From NCBI GenBank assembly GCA_030760725.1, contig JASWHV010000012.1:42501652-42565651 (forward strand): a DNA stretch of 64,000 nt, read 5' to 3'. A program made the position numbers and the translations under genes. A model generated the notes under the pieces. It was not told the DNA's origin, did no database searches, and worked only from the letters and a program-made list of their open reading frames with translations. The DNA is from Neostapfia colusana (lineage: Eukaryota > Streptophyta > Magnoliopsida > Poales > Poaceae). Shown piece after piece: positions 13,240 to 25,112 of this stretch (its first letter is position 1; each line of letters opens with the position of its first letter).

Positions 13240-15566
13240 AATCATTCAATCTCCCATGTCGCTTCAACCTTAGAGTAACCATTCCATAAAACTTTATACA
13301 ACCACAACATATGGTCGCGTATGGTTCGGTCCTTTATGTCGATGATCTGAACCAGTCCCCCCCCCCTAATGTGTGAGATCTAGTTTCAGTTCCTCGATAA
13401 TCCCCAGCTGAATGGTGGTTGAACACTTGAGGCACTTCCTCGGCCGAGAAATGTGGAAAATGTCGTACACACCGGTGAATGTCGCTGGTAATTCAGCCGG
13501 TATGCAACGGAGCCACATCTTTCTAAAAACCTGGAATGGACCGATGACTCGGGGTGCCAACTTTCCTCTCACCCCGAATATGTTCACGCCCTTCATCAGA
13601 GACACACGTAGATACACGTGATCCCCAACTTCAAATTGCAAAGGACGTCTTCTCCGTTCTGCATACTGTTTCTGTCGGGATCGAGCCACTTTTTAAGTTC
13701 GCTTGAATCAGCCGAACCTTTGCTTCCGCATTATTGACAACATCAATCCCGAAGGTGACCCTTTTTCCAAACTCACACCAACTCAGGGGTGTGCGGCATT
13801 TTCTTCCGTAACTCTGGGTTACGGGGTACAATGATCCAATCCTTGAACCATAGGACGTCGTCTCCGTCTTTTCAGAAACATTTCAGCTCCCCACTGTCTA
13901 TACGTCTCCGCAAATGTGACATGCCATTGTCATGTTTCTGGGCTGCCACCCTTTCTTCACGGATGGTGGGGATAAAAGCTAAATTGTAGAGAGCTCCATG
14001 TGGAATCACATGCAGTGGTGGCTCGCTCTCTTCCAACGGTGTGATGGTCAGATTGTTGACGTGTGACTTGCGACTCAGCGCATCCGCCACTACGTTTGCT
14101 TTGCCGGGATGATAATGGATCTCTATTTCGTAATCCTTTATCAACTCTAACCATCTTCGCTGCCTCTTGTTCAGCTCTTTCTGAGTGAATATGTACTTGA
14201 GGCTTTTGTGGTCGGTATATAAATGCACGAGGTTACCAAGTAGGTAGTTCCTCCACATTTTAGGTGCGAGTACCACGACAGCGAGCTCTAAGTCATGAGT
14301 CGGATAGTGTTGCTCATGATTCCTGAGTTGTCATGATCCATACATGACCACCCTTCAGTCTTGCATCAGCACACATCCGAGCCCAATGCCGGATGCATCA
14401 CAGTACATATCGAACAGTTTTGTTGTGTCTAGCTGCGCCAAAACCGATACTGATGTTAGGTAGTTCACTAATGCCTTGAATGCTGCTTCGCATGTTGGTC
14501 TCCAAACATATTTGGTAGTCTTCTTCAGCAGCTCTGTCATAGGCTTGACAATCTTCGAGAAGTTTGAAATGAACCTCCGATAATATCCCGCGAGTCCAAG
14601 GAAACTCCGTACCTCGTGAATAAACCTCGGGGACTTTCAATGCAGCACTTGTGCGATCTTACTCGGGTCTACAGCGATGTCCTCCGCTGAGATAATGAGC
14701 CCGAGAAAAAGTACTTGCGATATATAGGATCCACACTTGCTGAATTTCGCGTATAGCTTATGATCCCGCAGCCTTTGCAAGACTATACACAGGTGCTTCT
14801 CGTGTTCTTCCTCTAACTTGGAATAGACCAGTAGGTCGTCGATGAAGACAACCATAAACTTGTCCATCTCTGGCATGAATATCGAGTTCATCAAGTACAT
14901 GAACTGAGCTAGAGCGTTGGTGAGACCAAGGAACATGATAAGGTACTCATAAAGCCCGTACCTCGTCGAAAAGATGTCTACGGAATATCCTCAGCCCGTA
15001 TCTCAATCTGATGGTACCCTGATCTTAAGTCCATCTGGGAAAAGATCTTTGCTTTGACCAACTGATCAAACAATTTGTCGATCTATGGTAACAGGTACTT
15101 GTTCTTGATTGTCACAGTGGTAAGCAGACAAACACTACACAAAGTTGTAGTGTTTCGTGCTTCTCCTTTGCAAACAATACTGAATAACCCCATGGTGACG
15201 ACTCAGTCGTATAAAACCTTTGCTCATATGGTTATTTAGCGGTGTCTTCCACTCTGCCCATTCATTGGGTGCCATTTTGTACGGCCTTCGCAAACTCGGT
15301 GGTGTTCCCGGCGCAAGTTCCATCTTGAACTCTACGTCCCGTTCGAGCGGTATGCCCGGTAAACAATTGGGAAACACCTCCTGAAATTTCCGTACCACCG
15401 GACTGTCCTCTATCTTAAAAGTTTTCGAGTGGTTCAATATTGCAATCTGTTGCCGACTGGTGCCCAGAATTAATGTATGAAGACCGTGCTGTGGGGTGTT
15501 GAGCTTAACGGTTCGAACACTGCTGTTGAGAACCGCATTGTGGTAATTCAACCATGACATCCCCAA
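13240..15566 (-). pseudogene. Gypsy pol remnant (protease, RT, RNase H, partial integrase, chromodomain-like tail)
   Basis: Read on the minus strand from 15566 downward: an aspartic-protease tail with the protease-RT linker (EVFPNCLPGIPLERDVEF, 15566-15135); RT with the active-site box written VVFIDDLLVYS (14936-14637); RNase H start (about 14540-14355) and LVHLYTDHKSLKYIF (about 14276-13872); then, after PRNPELRKK, a jump straight to GRKCRTPLSW and the integrase C-terminal barrel (VGDHVYLRVS). A chromodomain-like end follows near 13350-13240 (VEATWE). The integrase zinc finger and DDE core are therefore deleted around 13800-13830. Frameshifts and stops separate the blocks. Confidence 0.88.
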
Positions 15567-15799
15567 AATAATGTCGATCTTCAGACCCCAAGAATAAGGA
15601 GGGTCATGGGTTATAGTCTAACCCACAAACAAAGAGGTGCTCGGAAGACAACATCACTTGTTGTAATGCTGCCCCGGTGAAGATATGAGGTATTGCCTCT
15701 TTGTAAAAGTGGTTTGGAGCTGATGTTGAGCCACAAAAGATTGACTAACAAAGCTAGGTGTGGCACCAAAGTCGAAGAGAATTAATACCGGTAGCTAAT

Positions 15800-16243
15800 T
15801 CAGAGAAACATCTCTGCTAACGCGGCTTCTCCTTCCGGAACATCATCACTCACTGTGTAGTGAATGTTGCCCCTTGTCTGCCCTCTTTTCTGCAGATATA
15901 GGTACGGGTCTGAACATTGAAAGTATGATGACCCGCAGCCTTGAATTTCCTCCCGATAATACCTAGCATAATTGCCCGTCCGACCACAAGTAGAGCACGG
16001 ATGTCTCTCCGGCTCTTCGCTAACTTGTGGTTGGAAGCTATGTATATATAGCTGCAGTGATGGAGCACAAACCACCGTATGATGCTTCTGCTCTGGAGGT
16101 GGTGCAAGTTGTGGTACTTGACCAGCAATCAACCTCTGAGGAATTAATCGTACAGGGGCCTCCATTTCACCGAATGGCGTTCGGAACACCAACCGGTACT
16201 GTTGGAGCATATAATTTGTGCTAGCCTGCACGATATCACTCAT
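15800..16243 (-). pseudogene. Gypsy gag C-terminal remnant with a decayed zinc knuckle
   Basis: A minus-strand frame containing PCSTCGRTGNYARYYRE. This is in the position of a CCHC knuckle (CX2CX4HX4C), but the His and the last Cys are both replaced by Tyr, so zinc binding is lost. No Gag capsid-like domain can be seen in 16250-17700, which suggests deletion or replacement of the gag body. Confidence 0.65.
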
Positions 16244-17713
16244 TTTCCTTCTCTATATAGAACATACCTTGATGCACTAAATCTAGATTTTGATCCAGTT
16301 AGAAGCATTTTTATAACTCAAGTTGAATACCAAAGTTAAATTTAACTTCAATATCTTTTCAAAGCGTATTCACATGCCTCTATATCACTCCGGGATCAAA
16401 AGTTATGATTTTACAAATTCGATAGAATTCCTGGATAAAATTTGCCAACATCTCCTTTCTATGTGGCTGGTTTTATCACAGTTGTATATGCAAATACAAT
16501 AGGAATCTGAAAAAACTTTGAACTACAACAATGTTGTACATTTCATAACCTTTCCAATGGTATATAATAGGCTGCTTAAGGATTTTTATACAGAAAAATA
16601 TAAGTGTTATACAGAAACATCCAGAGAAGTTTGCATCTGTCCTGTTTTCTGAACAGTTTGCATTCAACTAGACATTCAACCAATTTGGCTTGTGATTTTG
16701 CTCTGGAGGTCTACAAAGAAGATGTAGAGCACTTAAAAACCTTTCCATAACTGTATCATACACCACTATTGGGTCAATCTTCTCAGAGTTATGCTCTATA
16801 AAAGTCCAGCACAAATTTCTGCCAGAACAGAGCACTCTGTTTTTGAGAAACATAGAAACCTATCAATTCTCCCCTTTGAAGCTTAGTTCAAATGAAGAGT
16901 TCATTAACTAATATGTGTTTTGCAACTTACATTTTTAGTTTAAAGTTAGTCATGAATGATTTCTTCATAGGAAAGAAGTTATAAAGCGTAGTATGGTGGC
17001 GATGCACCGTAAGACATATGGTGGTACTACGTTGCCTCACAAGAGAAAATCCTAACCGGATTATACCGGCATATCCGTATCATAGGTGGCACTAAAACGA
17101 TCACTCACAGACGTGTTCTACTCGTACTACGGTTTCGTGGTTGGCACCTACATAAGATATACACAATCATTAGGTTCGGCTGCACACCGAACCCGGTCCC
17201 AATACAGTTCGTACTACGGTTTCGTGGTTGGCACCTGCATGAGATATACACAATCATTAGGTTCGGTTGCACACCGAACCCGGTCCCAATACAGTTCGTA
17301 CACCCATCCGTCATCACTTGCACAGGTGTTCTCAAGCCAAACACGCCTTGAGCTACGTGTTCACGTTACTAACCACGTGACGGGGTCTCCCAAACTTGCC
17401 CGTAGCACGCCAGGGAAGGGCGTTGCTCGAATACCCCAAACGACATGAAGAGTCGTAGAGGATATTAAAGTGGGTCGGGTTACCTGCCACCCGTGCGGCT
17501 CCACCCTTCAGCTTGTGCGCACTGGTGGACAGCGCTTACGTGCACCCCCCAAGACATAGAACGTCCCAAGATGCACGGTTTTCCAACATAGCAAATAAGT
17601 TAGGTTGCCACCTTCATATTAAGCTAATAGTAGTCCTTATGTGGGCCTAGTACCATATCCTCACCGTAACCTAAGTTTTTGTCGTAATACGATCCTTATT
17701 CCATGTGCTATTA
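16244..17713. other. Gypsy leader region, no coding sequence seen
   Basis: AT-rich untranslated part of the internal region between the primer-binding site and the gag remnant. It contains an 87-bp tandem duplication (17122-17295) and otherwise nothing recognisable. Confidence 0.6.
17122..17295. repeat. 87-bp tandem duplication, two copies
   Basis: Unit starts TCGTACTACGGTTTCGTGG at 17122 and again at 17209; the two copies differ at only a few bases and a third begins TCGTAC after 17295. It lies in the untranslated leader of the Gypsy element. Confidence 0.9.
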
Positions 17714-17733
17714 CCAATGCGGCTCTGATACCA
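17714..17733 (-). other. Primer-binding site of the Gypsy element (initiator-Met tRNA)
   Basis: The minus strand reads TGGTATCAGAGCCGCATTGG three bases after the LTR end at 17737. This is the standard initiator-Met tRNA complement of plant LTR elements and fixes the element orientation. Confidence 0.93.
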
Positions 17734-17736
17734 CAC

Positions 17737-20700
17737 TGACGGGGACCACGCCGCCCGTTCAATCACGGGGTCGTGCCACTCGTCCGGGAATCGCATTGGG
17801 TGGTGCCGTGATACGCGGCACCCAACAGCACACATATAAGGGAACATGTATTACATAAATCAAAAGCGGAAGCTTACAAATATTTCTTTGTAAATAATTT
17901 ACATTTAACTACAGCGGAAGATTATAATCATCTCACGTCGAATAACTACTAAGCACTCGAGATGATGTCCAGCCCGCTGACTCTTCTCGCTAGCAACACG
18001 AAGTCATACGGCAGAGGCTGGGTTCTCCACGTGTTAAATGACTCGGAAGTCTCCGAGTCTCACCGGACAACCTTCTCATAAGCACCGAGGTTAACCTGAA
18101 AAACCACTCATATAGCAAGTGTGAGCACATAGGCTCAGCAAGTCTGACCCGTCTCTCCTATACATGAAACTTCTACATGAAGGTTTGTAGGGTACATGAG
18201 GTAAATAAGTTGCAAAGAGCTCACCTAATTATTTAAACCTTACTTTCAAGTTTTAGCAGCAGGTTGTGGAGAACCTTACGCTAAGGCACATGAGAGAGCC
18301 GCAATCAAACAAGAAACGCATTTCTCTCATGTACTTTGCCCAAAGTTGAAATGAACTTTAATTAGCTCTAAACTAAAACAATCATTAACAATCAATGTAT
18401 AGCTTTCAACTCAGCAAACTTTTAACATGTATCTAGCCTGTTCTTTCTACGTCACGGTACAGTGAACAAGTGGTACTCACTGACTGTGAGGGACGGCGAT
18501 TATAATCGATTTACACCTGGAAGGTTACCCGAATAAACCGTCACGTACACCCGTACTCGATGTTGCCTACAGCAACCATCACGGATGTCGTATGCAACCA
18601 CCTTTCACCCGTCAGGCAAATGTTGAACCGGTCCAATCGTCCCGAGCAAGAGGTCTCTGTGCGCACATCCACAGTGCCGCCAGCCGATTTACACCTCGAG
18701 CTCTCAACCTACCCTCTGAACGACTAGCTATACCTCAACACCAAGCTACCCGAGTTACATCGGTTTCCCGGTTCCCATATAGCCGGTAGGTCTTCGGTAC
18801 TGTTCTAGCTTGTTCAACAGTCCCGCACACGGCTCGGTCCTCAATTGACACAAGCGAAGCTATGGCACTCAGGCCCCAAAGTCCTGCTGCCCTTACTCTC
18901 CGCTCGGTCTCATTTTTCTTGCCATGTGTTTCATTTGCTATCTTTACCCGAGCAATGTGCCTCTATCCTATTCTTGCGAGTAGTTCCAACCACTCGACTT
19001 GTATCGAATCCTACACTATCTTAGCATTACAGTAGCTAATGAGGTTTTCAAACCTAATCCCAACCCAGGGTTTTCTTGGCTATGCATTTGGGTTTCAAAC
19101 AAGACTCTAATGCAAGAATTAAGTGGGTGCTCAAAGTAAGTTCTCAAAACAATAAAAATTTATAAAAGGGTTACTGCAAACCGAAGCTTGCCTGTTTTGC
19201 AGGGTAGTAGTATATAATAGAAGTTAGTGATCTTCGATCCCTTGATCTTTCTGAATTTCCTCAACTGATCCACACGTCAAGGGATGGCTCCGTCGAAGTC
19301 CTTCATCGTGAACCCTATCGACATGTATATGGATAATCTTTTATGATGTAATTTAAAGACTTTAGAGATTAAAACTTCTTAATAACAGAGGCTGCATGGA
19401 GATCCTAGGATGATACTATTGCCTCTGTTGTGCAAAGAACTCAAAGAAACTAAATCTACCTTAGATGGTTCATTACATCCCTAGCTAAGTTCCTAATGAA
19501 CATATAAGTTGCTAGAATGATTTGGGTAGAACTACAGATCCCGATCTCCAATGACTTTGAAATTTTTACAGGAAGTCATACACTATACAGGGACTTAGCT
19601 TGCCAAATTACAGCTAAAGTGGAAGGAAATTGTGTCTCTTATAATTCCTCCACTAATCCCTATGTTTTACTCATATCCATAAGATTGGAGAACAAGGACA
19701 GGAAGATCCAAGGCTCAATTTGAGCTGAAAGTTTGCATGTGAATTCCTGGTCACATGAAAGTGTTCTGGACCAAAAATGAATACTTTTCATTGAGTGTTT
19801 TATTCAGAACAATTCCCTAAGCAATTAAGTAAAAAGAAATTAATTCTGAATTAACTCACATGTTCATGCCCAACTTAGTGAACTACAATTTCAATTATAG
19901 TTCATAGAGTCTGCATGAATTTTCCTAGTATTTGTGGAGCTAAGAATTGCCCAGAAATGATTTTTCCAACTCTGGGATATTTTATGAAAAGTTTTTGTAT
20001 TCATTTGAACGAAGTACTTTGAAATCTGAATTCTCCCACACAATTCAACTCCAAATGAGCTGAAATGTTTTTACAGGGGTTCAATAACATCCTAAGGATT
20101 ATCCTGGTAAAATTTGAGGATTTTTGGATAAACCAAAAACCTCTAAAACTCTTTTATTGATAAACTTCAAAGAATTTTCCAGAATTGATTATTGACTTTT
20201 ATACAAATTGGGTTGCATATTTGGATAGAGTCTTTCAATCTGAATCTAACCCAATTTGAATCACTGAATTTGGAGGTTCCTACACAAAGATATGATCTCT
20301 ACAAGAATTGGGGAAAATCTGAAAATAAACTATGTTCTATTTTTCCAATTTTCAGAGACATAAGGAATTAACACCACATTTGGCCAAGCAAATGTGGTCC
20401 AATGCCTCTGAAAATTTACTGGAGTTTAAGTGTTTTTGGAAGAATCTCTTGCCCAAATTTGGGAATTTTCTAATACACAGAACTCCTGGAAAAATTCCTA
20501 CAATATTTTCCTTAGATGAATTAATGAGCCAAATCCAAAGATTTTCATAAATACTGGGCTGCATCCCTGGATAGCACTCTCTGAGAGGAATCCAAAAAAA
20601 TTTATTTGACAATTTTTGTACACTTCTACACAAAGTTGTGGCTCTCCAAAGTTTAAACTGAAAACTGGAAATCCTTAAAATGTTTAAACGCTGATTGTGG

Positions 20701-22865
20701 GTCCCACCCATCAACCATCTTCTTCAACCTCGCGCCAGAGACCCGAGCGGCGGCGCTCTCCGGTAAGGGTCACCGAAACGGCCTTCCCGGCCATCTCCCG
20801 ATCCCCTGCTCGCCGCCCCACCATTATTAGGCCCGCTGAACACGTTGGGATGGTCGCCGACGGCCGTCGATCGTCGGAAAACCTTGCGCACCGGTGTTAG
20901 CAAAAATTAGGGTTCCGGCGAGCCTGTGCAAGGTGAATTGTCCACCAAATGGTTGGTTCTTTGGCACTAGAGTACCAGGGAAAAGTGTAGATACTAGAAA
21001 TGGCCACCAAATCCATCGGGGAGCACTCTAACCCCGTCGGCACCGTGCGGCCGACTTGCCCCGAAAGTTTTCCCGTGGCAAGAACGTAAAATTCTTGCCC
21101 TACCCTTAATTTCTCGACTTAGGATCGAGGTAGGAGGTACTCTAGCTAGTGAGGAACTTGTGTGTAAATTTTGAATCACAACCATCAAGAATTTACACCG
21201 AATTTCACAAACGCATACCTCGGTGTCGGTTTGTGTCGCCTGGGAGAACATCTCCAAATTCTTGCTCTGTGGTCAATTGTTAGGGCTGAGTCTCGGGCGT
21301 GAGCAGCTAGGGTCGCCGGTGCACCGATGATTAAGCTTGCTTTAGCTTGATCCCCCTCGGTGTGGGCTGTCCACGGCGACCGAGCCCGAGTTTCCTTCGC
21401 TTCCCAATGCGCACGGCCGAAACTTCGAATTCCCGCGCCCAAATGAGTACGGGTCCATGGAAGAAACGTGCTAGCCGGCTAGAGCACGCGTTAGCGCTGC
21501 TCTTTGCTGTGGAGACCGTGATCCTTCGACGATCGGCCGGTGGTGTATGATCAGAAGAACCGAGCGCGGCACCGTTGCTTGCGGGGAGGGAAGAACAGAG
21601 CGAGGTGAGCTACGGGTGAGCAAAAGAACTTCGGTTGTGCTACCGTGTGGAGGATAAGAGCGAGGCGAGCTTCGGGAGAGCAGGAACTAGCGAGCCACCG
21701 AGCGAGGTCCGAGCAGCTGCTGTCGAGAGCGTGCACGTCCAGGAGAAAACAGAGTCAGCTGTTGAATTGTGGGTGTATGACATGTGGGTCCCGCCCTCTC
21801 ATTTTATTTCCCCACTGTGCTTTGAGATTCCCATGCAAACGTTGTCCAAATCTCACCAAATTTGGAGGATAGGCCACACATAATGTGAGGAATTCGAATA
21901 TGAAATCTGATTTCAAAATTGAGCATATTTGGTTCAGTTTCCGAATTCAAATTTGAATTTGAATGTGCTCGCAAATGTTCCTTCGAATAAATGGTAGATG
22001 AGCTCCAAAATTCTCCAAACTTGGAATTTAAACTCTTGAATACTCGAGGAATTCATTGGTGAATTCACTCGAATGCATTTAGACAATCTGATCATGAATC
22101 CTTTTAAACGATTCAAATTTGTGTTTAAATCTCCCTCATCTTCTACTCACAAAGGATGTGCACATGAATGAGATTGGTGGAGTAAATTTCTTTCCTCATG
22201 TCAACCTGTGCTAAGCATGGGCTAAAGAACATTTTTAACTCCCTCATATGACCATTTTGGGGTTCATTATTTCATGTGACACATGATCAAGCAATTCTTT
22301 TGCCTTAACTTTGTTTGTAAGTTGAAATCAAACTCTCCAAAATATCTCCAAAGTATGCAAATGATGAACTTCAATTGTGTGGAGTTGAAAACTGAACTGC
22401 CTTTGGAGAATTTGGCACAATTCATCCAAATTCAAATATGTATTTGAATTCATTGTATATTTAGGTCTATTTGGAAAAATGAGTAGCAAATATCTTCAAA
22501 AATTCATGAGACTTTGCCTACCCCCTAATTTGGACCTAAAGAATTTAAATATGAAACCTGATCTTTGGTTTGGCTGCTGTAAATGAGGTTTTGATCACAA
22601 CCGTTTGCATTCCTATTGTTGCCCTCATTTGAAATTTGAGTTTAAAAATCTGAATTTCATTTCCCCTTGCACATGAGAGCTTACACATGGGTTTTAAAAT
22701 AACTTTGTTCCCCCAACACTCAATTGATCCTAGGCTAGAGTGGTGGGACACTCATGTGTGTCATCACATGTGGAAAAAATTAAACAAGTCCAAGTTTTCA
22801 TAACTTGAAACCAAATGGTGTTCAAACTTTAGTCCCTTTTTATTCAAAAGTTTGGGACCTTTACA
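17737..22865 (-). repeat. 5' LTR of the Gypsy element (minus orientation)
   Basis: Full-length partner of 8027-13121, with identical ends (TGAC...TTTACA on the plus strand). It is slightly longer because of small indels, including 28 bp near 18822. No protein-coding sequence of its own. Confidence 0.92.
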
Positions 22866-22870
22866 CTTAT
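22866..22870. repeat. Target-site duplication, right copy (CTTAT)
   Basis: Partner of 8022-8026. LINE ORF2 continues with MGTFRHTLD, in frame with the codons before 8026. Confidence 0.9.
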
Positions 22871-23520
22871 GGGGACTTTTCGTCACACTCTAGATAACTG
22901 TAAGCTGATGGAGTTTACATTGCAGAACCGGAAATTCACTTGGAACAATGAACAAGCCGACCCGGTTCTAGTCCGCCTTGATAGAGTGTTCTGCAATAAG
23001 GAGCGGGACTTGGTCCACTCAGGATACTGCCTGCAGCCACTCTCTTCTTCGATATCAGATCACTGTCCGTTACTTCATGTGAGCAGCAGCGGTTGAGAAG
23101 GAAGAGGGAATTCCGCTTTGAGACCTTTTGGCTTCGCGCCCCAGGCTTCATCTCCGCTCAACGCTCTCCATAAGAGTTGCAGAACACTGCAACAGCCTTG
23201 CGCCAGTGGATCCAGAGATTGTTCAGGAAGGTCAAAATGCAGCTGCTCATAGCAAACGAAGTTGTCGCTTGGCTTGCTGAGGCGCAAGAGCAACGGTTGT
23301 TATCTGAGGAGGAATTCTCGCTCAGGAAAGAATTAAATTTACGGGTGCTGTGCCTTGTGGCAGTGGAACGAGCTCGGCGTCGGCAAGCCTCTCGAGTCAC
23401 TTGGCTTCGGGAGGGAGATGCATGTTCAAGATTCTTTCATCTAAAGGCAAACATGTGTGCTAGGAAATTATGCATCTCCAGATTAAGAACAGCAGAAGGC
23501 ACAACGAAGCTAAACTATTG
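22871..23520 (+). pseudogene. LINE ORF2, segment between endonuclease and RT
   Basis: Encodes the end of the endonuclease domain (NRKFTWNN, LDRVFCN, SDHCPLL), a stop at about 23094, then the linker with ASRVTWLREGDACSRFFH (frame 23177-23524), which in intact LINEs precedes the RT domain by about 100 residues. The sequence departs from LINE character near 23510; no RT follows. Loss of the 3' end is unusual because LINE copies are normally truncated at the 5' end. Confidence 0.8.
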
Positions 23521-24187
23521 TTGAGTAGGTGGAGGATTCACTTTCAACTAACCAAGCGTGTGAATGCATAAACAGAACTTTTAAACAAGCAGGCAGTACC
23601 TCATGGTTCAAACCTTACTACCTTACTAGGGTCAGTAAACAAAGGTGGAGACCGACACATGTTCGTTAGAACAAAACATACAGCGGGCTGTCAATAACCA
23701 TGTGTTTTATTGCATAAAAGAGCGACCGTTTGTGTAGGTAGTCGGCAGCGTCCTAGTAACCGGGCTTCAGAAACATCTGAACAGAGCAACACGTGAGCAC
23801 TATAATATTATACGACGCAAGTTGGAGTCAAAAAAAAAAAACAGCAACAGCTAGGTAATCCCCCTGGCGAATCTTCTAGCTGGTTGCATGAGCCACACAT
23901 GCGGATCGCAAAAGCACCCACACCACCTTTTCGAGACAGCCATCGTGTGGCGCATGTACGCGTCTTACCTGTTCCGATCGTGCTCCACCATGCGCTTGTT
24001 ATTTCCCTTGTTTATCTGCTAACTGTGAGTTTTGCGACAGCGGCGGGAAGCTGTCACTGGATCACAAGTCTCTGGTCCTGGGGCAGTATTACCCAACGAG
24101 CAAATCGCAGGCGTCGCCTGGGATCGAGATCGAGCATACTAGCTAGCAAACAGCAGGGCGTGCTGTGCTCTGCTGGATCGGGTTCTG
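23521..24187. other. Intergenic; presumed promoter side of the DUF4408/DUF761 gene
   Basis: No recognisable gene or element. An A-rich tract occurs near 23830. The 5' UTR and promoter of the gene starting at 24188 must be here, but no TATA box could be assigned with confidence. Confidence 0.4.
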
Positions 24188-25003
24188 ATGGTGGTGACGG
24201 CGCAGCAGCCGTGGTGGCCGCTGTCACCGTGGATCAGCCCCGGCGCGGCGTGGTTCGTCTTCTTCAACGCCGTCGTCGCCGCCATCGCCGTCATGTCGTC
24301 CTGCACGCAGCAGCAGCTGGAGGAAGGGCACGCGCCGTCGTCCCGGCGGAGGCTGTGCCGCAGCGCGTCGTCTGCTGTCCTCGACCAGCTGCGGTCCTTC
24401 TCCCTCTTCTCCGTACATCCCACTTCCGGCGGCATCACGGTGCCGCCGCTCGATGGCCTCGCTGGTTTCTCGGATCCGGACTGCTATCACTGCGTCCAAG
24501 AGGCAGAGCTGGTGCCTCAGGTGACCATGGTGGTCTCTGGGACACCGAGGCCGACGGTACCGGCAGACGGAGAGGGTGCTAGGATGGCGGCGCCCACCGT
24601 AGAGCCAACTGCGCCTGCTGCGATGCTGGTGCCGGAGGGTAAAGATGAGGAGACGGATGCAGAGGAGGAGCAGGACAAGTCCATGACCTTGGACGAGGCC
24701 TACTCGATGGTCCAGTGGCAGGGTCGTCCACGGATGGCACCGTCCGCAGCAGCCGCTGCGGCTGCCCCCGTGGCCACGACCACTGCGGCGTCATGGCCGC
24801 AGAAGACGGAGGATCTGGCGGCGAAGGGTCCTAACGGGCAGGAAGCAGAGGAGGCGCCGGAGGGGAAGGCGGAGCTGAACGCGCGCGCGGATCTGTTCAT
24901 CCGGCAGTTCCGGGAGGAGCTCAAGCTGCAGCGGCTCAACTCCCTTCTCAGGCACACGCACGCGTTCGGCTCCCTCGACGGCGCACCAGCGGCGGTGCGG
25001 TAG
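24188..25003 (+). CDS. DUF4408/DUF761 domain protein (plant-specific)
   Basis: Intronless frame of 271 residues. Residues about 8-35 (PWISPGAAWFVFFNAVVAAIAVMS) form the DUF4408 signature, a hydrophobic segment that could be a membrane anchor. The middle is acidic and Ala/Pro-rich (low complexity). It has a MTLDEAYSMV motif and, near residues 230-255, the DUF761 helix (ARADLFIRQFREELKLQRLNS). This architecture is known from a land-plant family sometimes called cotton-fibre proteins; biochemical role unknown. The start is the first ATG giving the DUF4408 block. It is GC-rich like many grass single-exon genes. An AATAAA at 25107 lies about 100 bp after the stop. Confidence 0.85.
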   Translation: MVVTAQQPWWPLSPWISPGAAWFVFFNAVVAAIAVMSSCTQQQLEEGHAPSSRRRLCRSASSAVLDQLRSFSLFSVHPTSGGITVPPLDGLAGFSDPDCYHCVQEAELVPQVTMVVSGTPRPTVPADGEGARMAAPTVEPTAPAAMLVPEGKDEETDAEEEQDKSMTLDEAYSMVQWQGRPRMAPSAAAAAAAPVATTTAASWPQKTEDLAAKGPNGQEAEEAPEGKAELNARADLFIRQFREELKLQRLNSLLRHTHAFGSLDGAPAAVR

Positions 25004-25106
25004 CCGGCGAGCAAAGTCCGGCAGGCTCCTGTGATTCTTGTATTCTATTGAAACGAAACCATAAAAAGCAGCAGCTAGCGCGTTATCAGATCGTCGGGGA
25101 GTTACT

Positions 25107-25112
25107 AATAAA
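25107..25112 (+). terminator. Possible poly(A) signal
   Basis: AATAAA about 105 bp downstream of the stop of the DUF4408/DUF761 gene, in an A-rich 3' flank. Confidence 0.4.

Larger units (their letters stand above)
8027..22865 (-). mobile_element. Full-length Gypsy (chromovirus, Tekay/Del-like) retrotransposon, 14.8 kb
   Basis: Two LTRs of about 5.1 kb (8027-13121 and 17737-22865) flank a 4.6-kb internal region. The 5-bp TSD CTTAT lies on both sides. Coding sequence, primer-binding site (next to 17736) and polypurine tract (next to 13122) all show minus orientation. The order protease, RT, RNase H, integrase plus chromodomain-like tail is that of Gypsy chromoviruses. The integrase core and most of Gag are missing and all frames are broken, so the copy cannot move by itself. 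LTRs make up about 69% of the element. In compared stretches the LTRs differ by a few percent plus a 28-bp indel near 9106/18822, so the insertion is not very recent. Confidence 0.92.
1441..23520 (+). mobile_element. Old L1-type LINE, split by two later LTR-element insertions
   Basis: A non-LTR retrotransposon on the plus strand. ORF1-like sequence occupies about 1441-3173 and 7204-7398, and ORF2 occupies 7531-8026 and 22871-23520. The interruptions are a solo LTR and a complete Gypsy element. Each is bounded by a 5-bp TSD and leaves the LINE frame continuous when taken out. ORF2 shows the endonuclease N-terminus (SWNVQGLN) and the linker before RT (RVTWLREGD), but no RT domain, 3' UTR or poly(A) tail, so the 3' part has been lost. 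Several stops and frameshifts show it is long dead. Confidence 0.75.

Noticed and set aside
17714..17733. tRNA-like sequence (TGGTATCAGAGCC) as part of a tRNA gene
   Set aside because: Only the 3' end complement is present, at the LTR border; it is the primer-binding site. Same for 536-548, 41685-41696 and 50055-50067.
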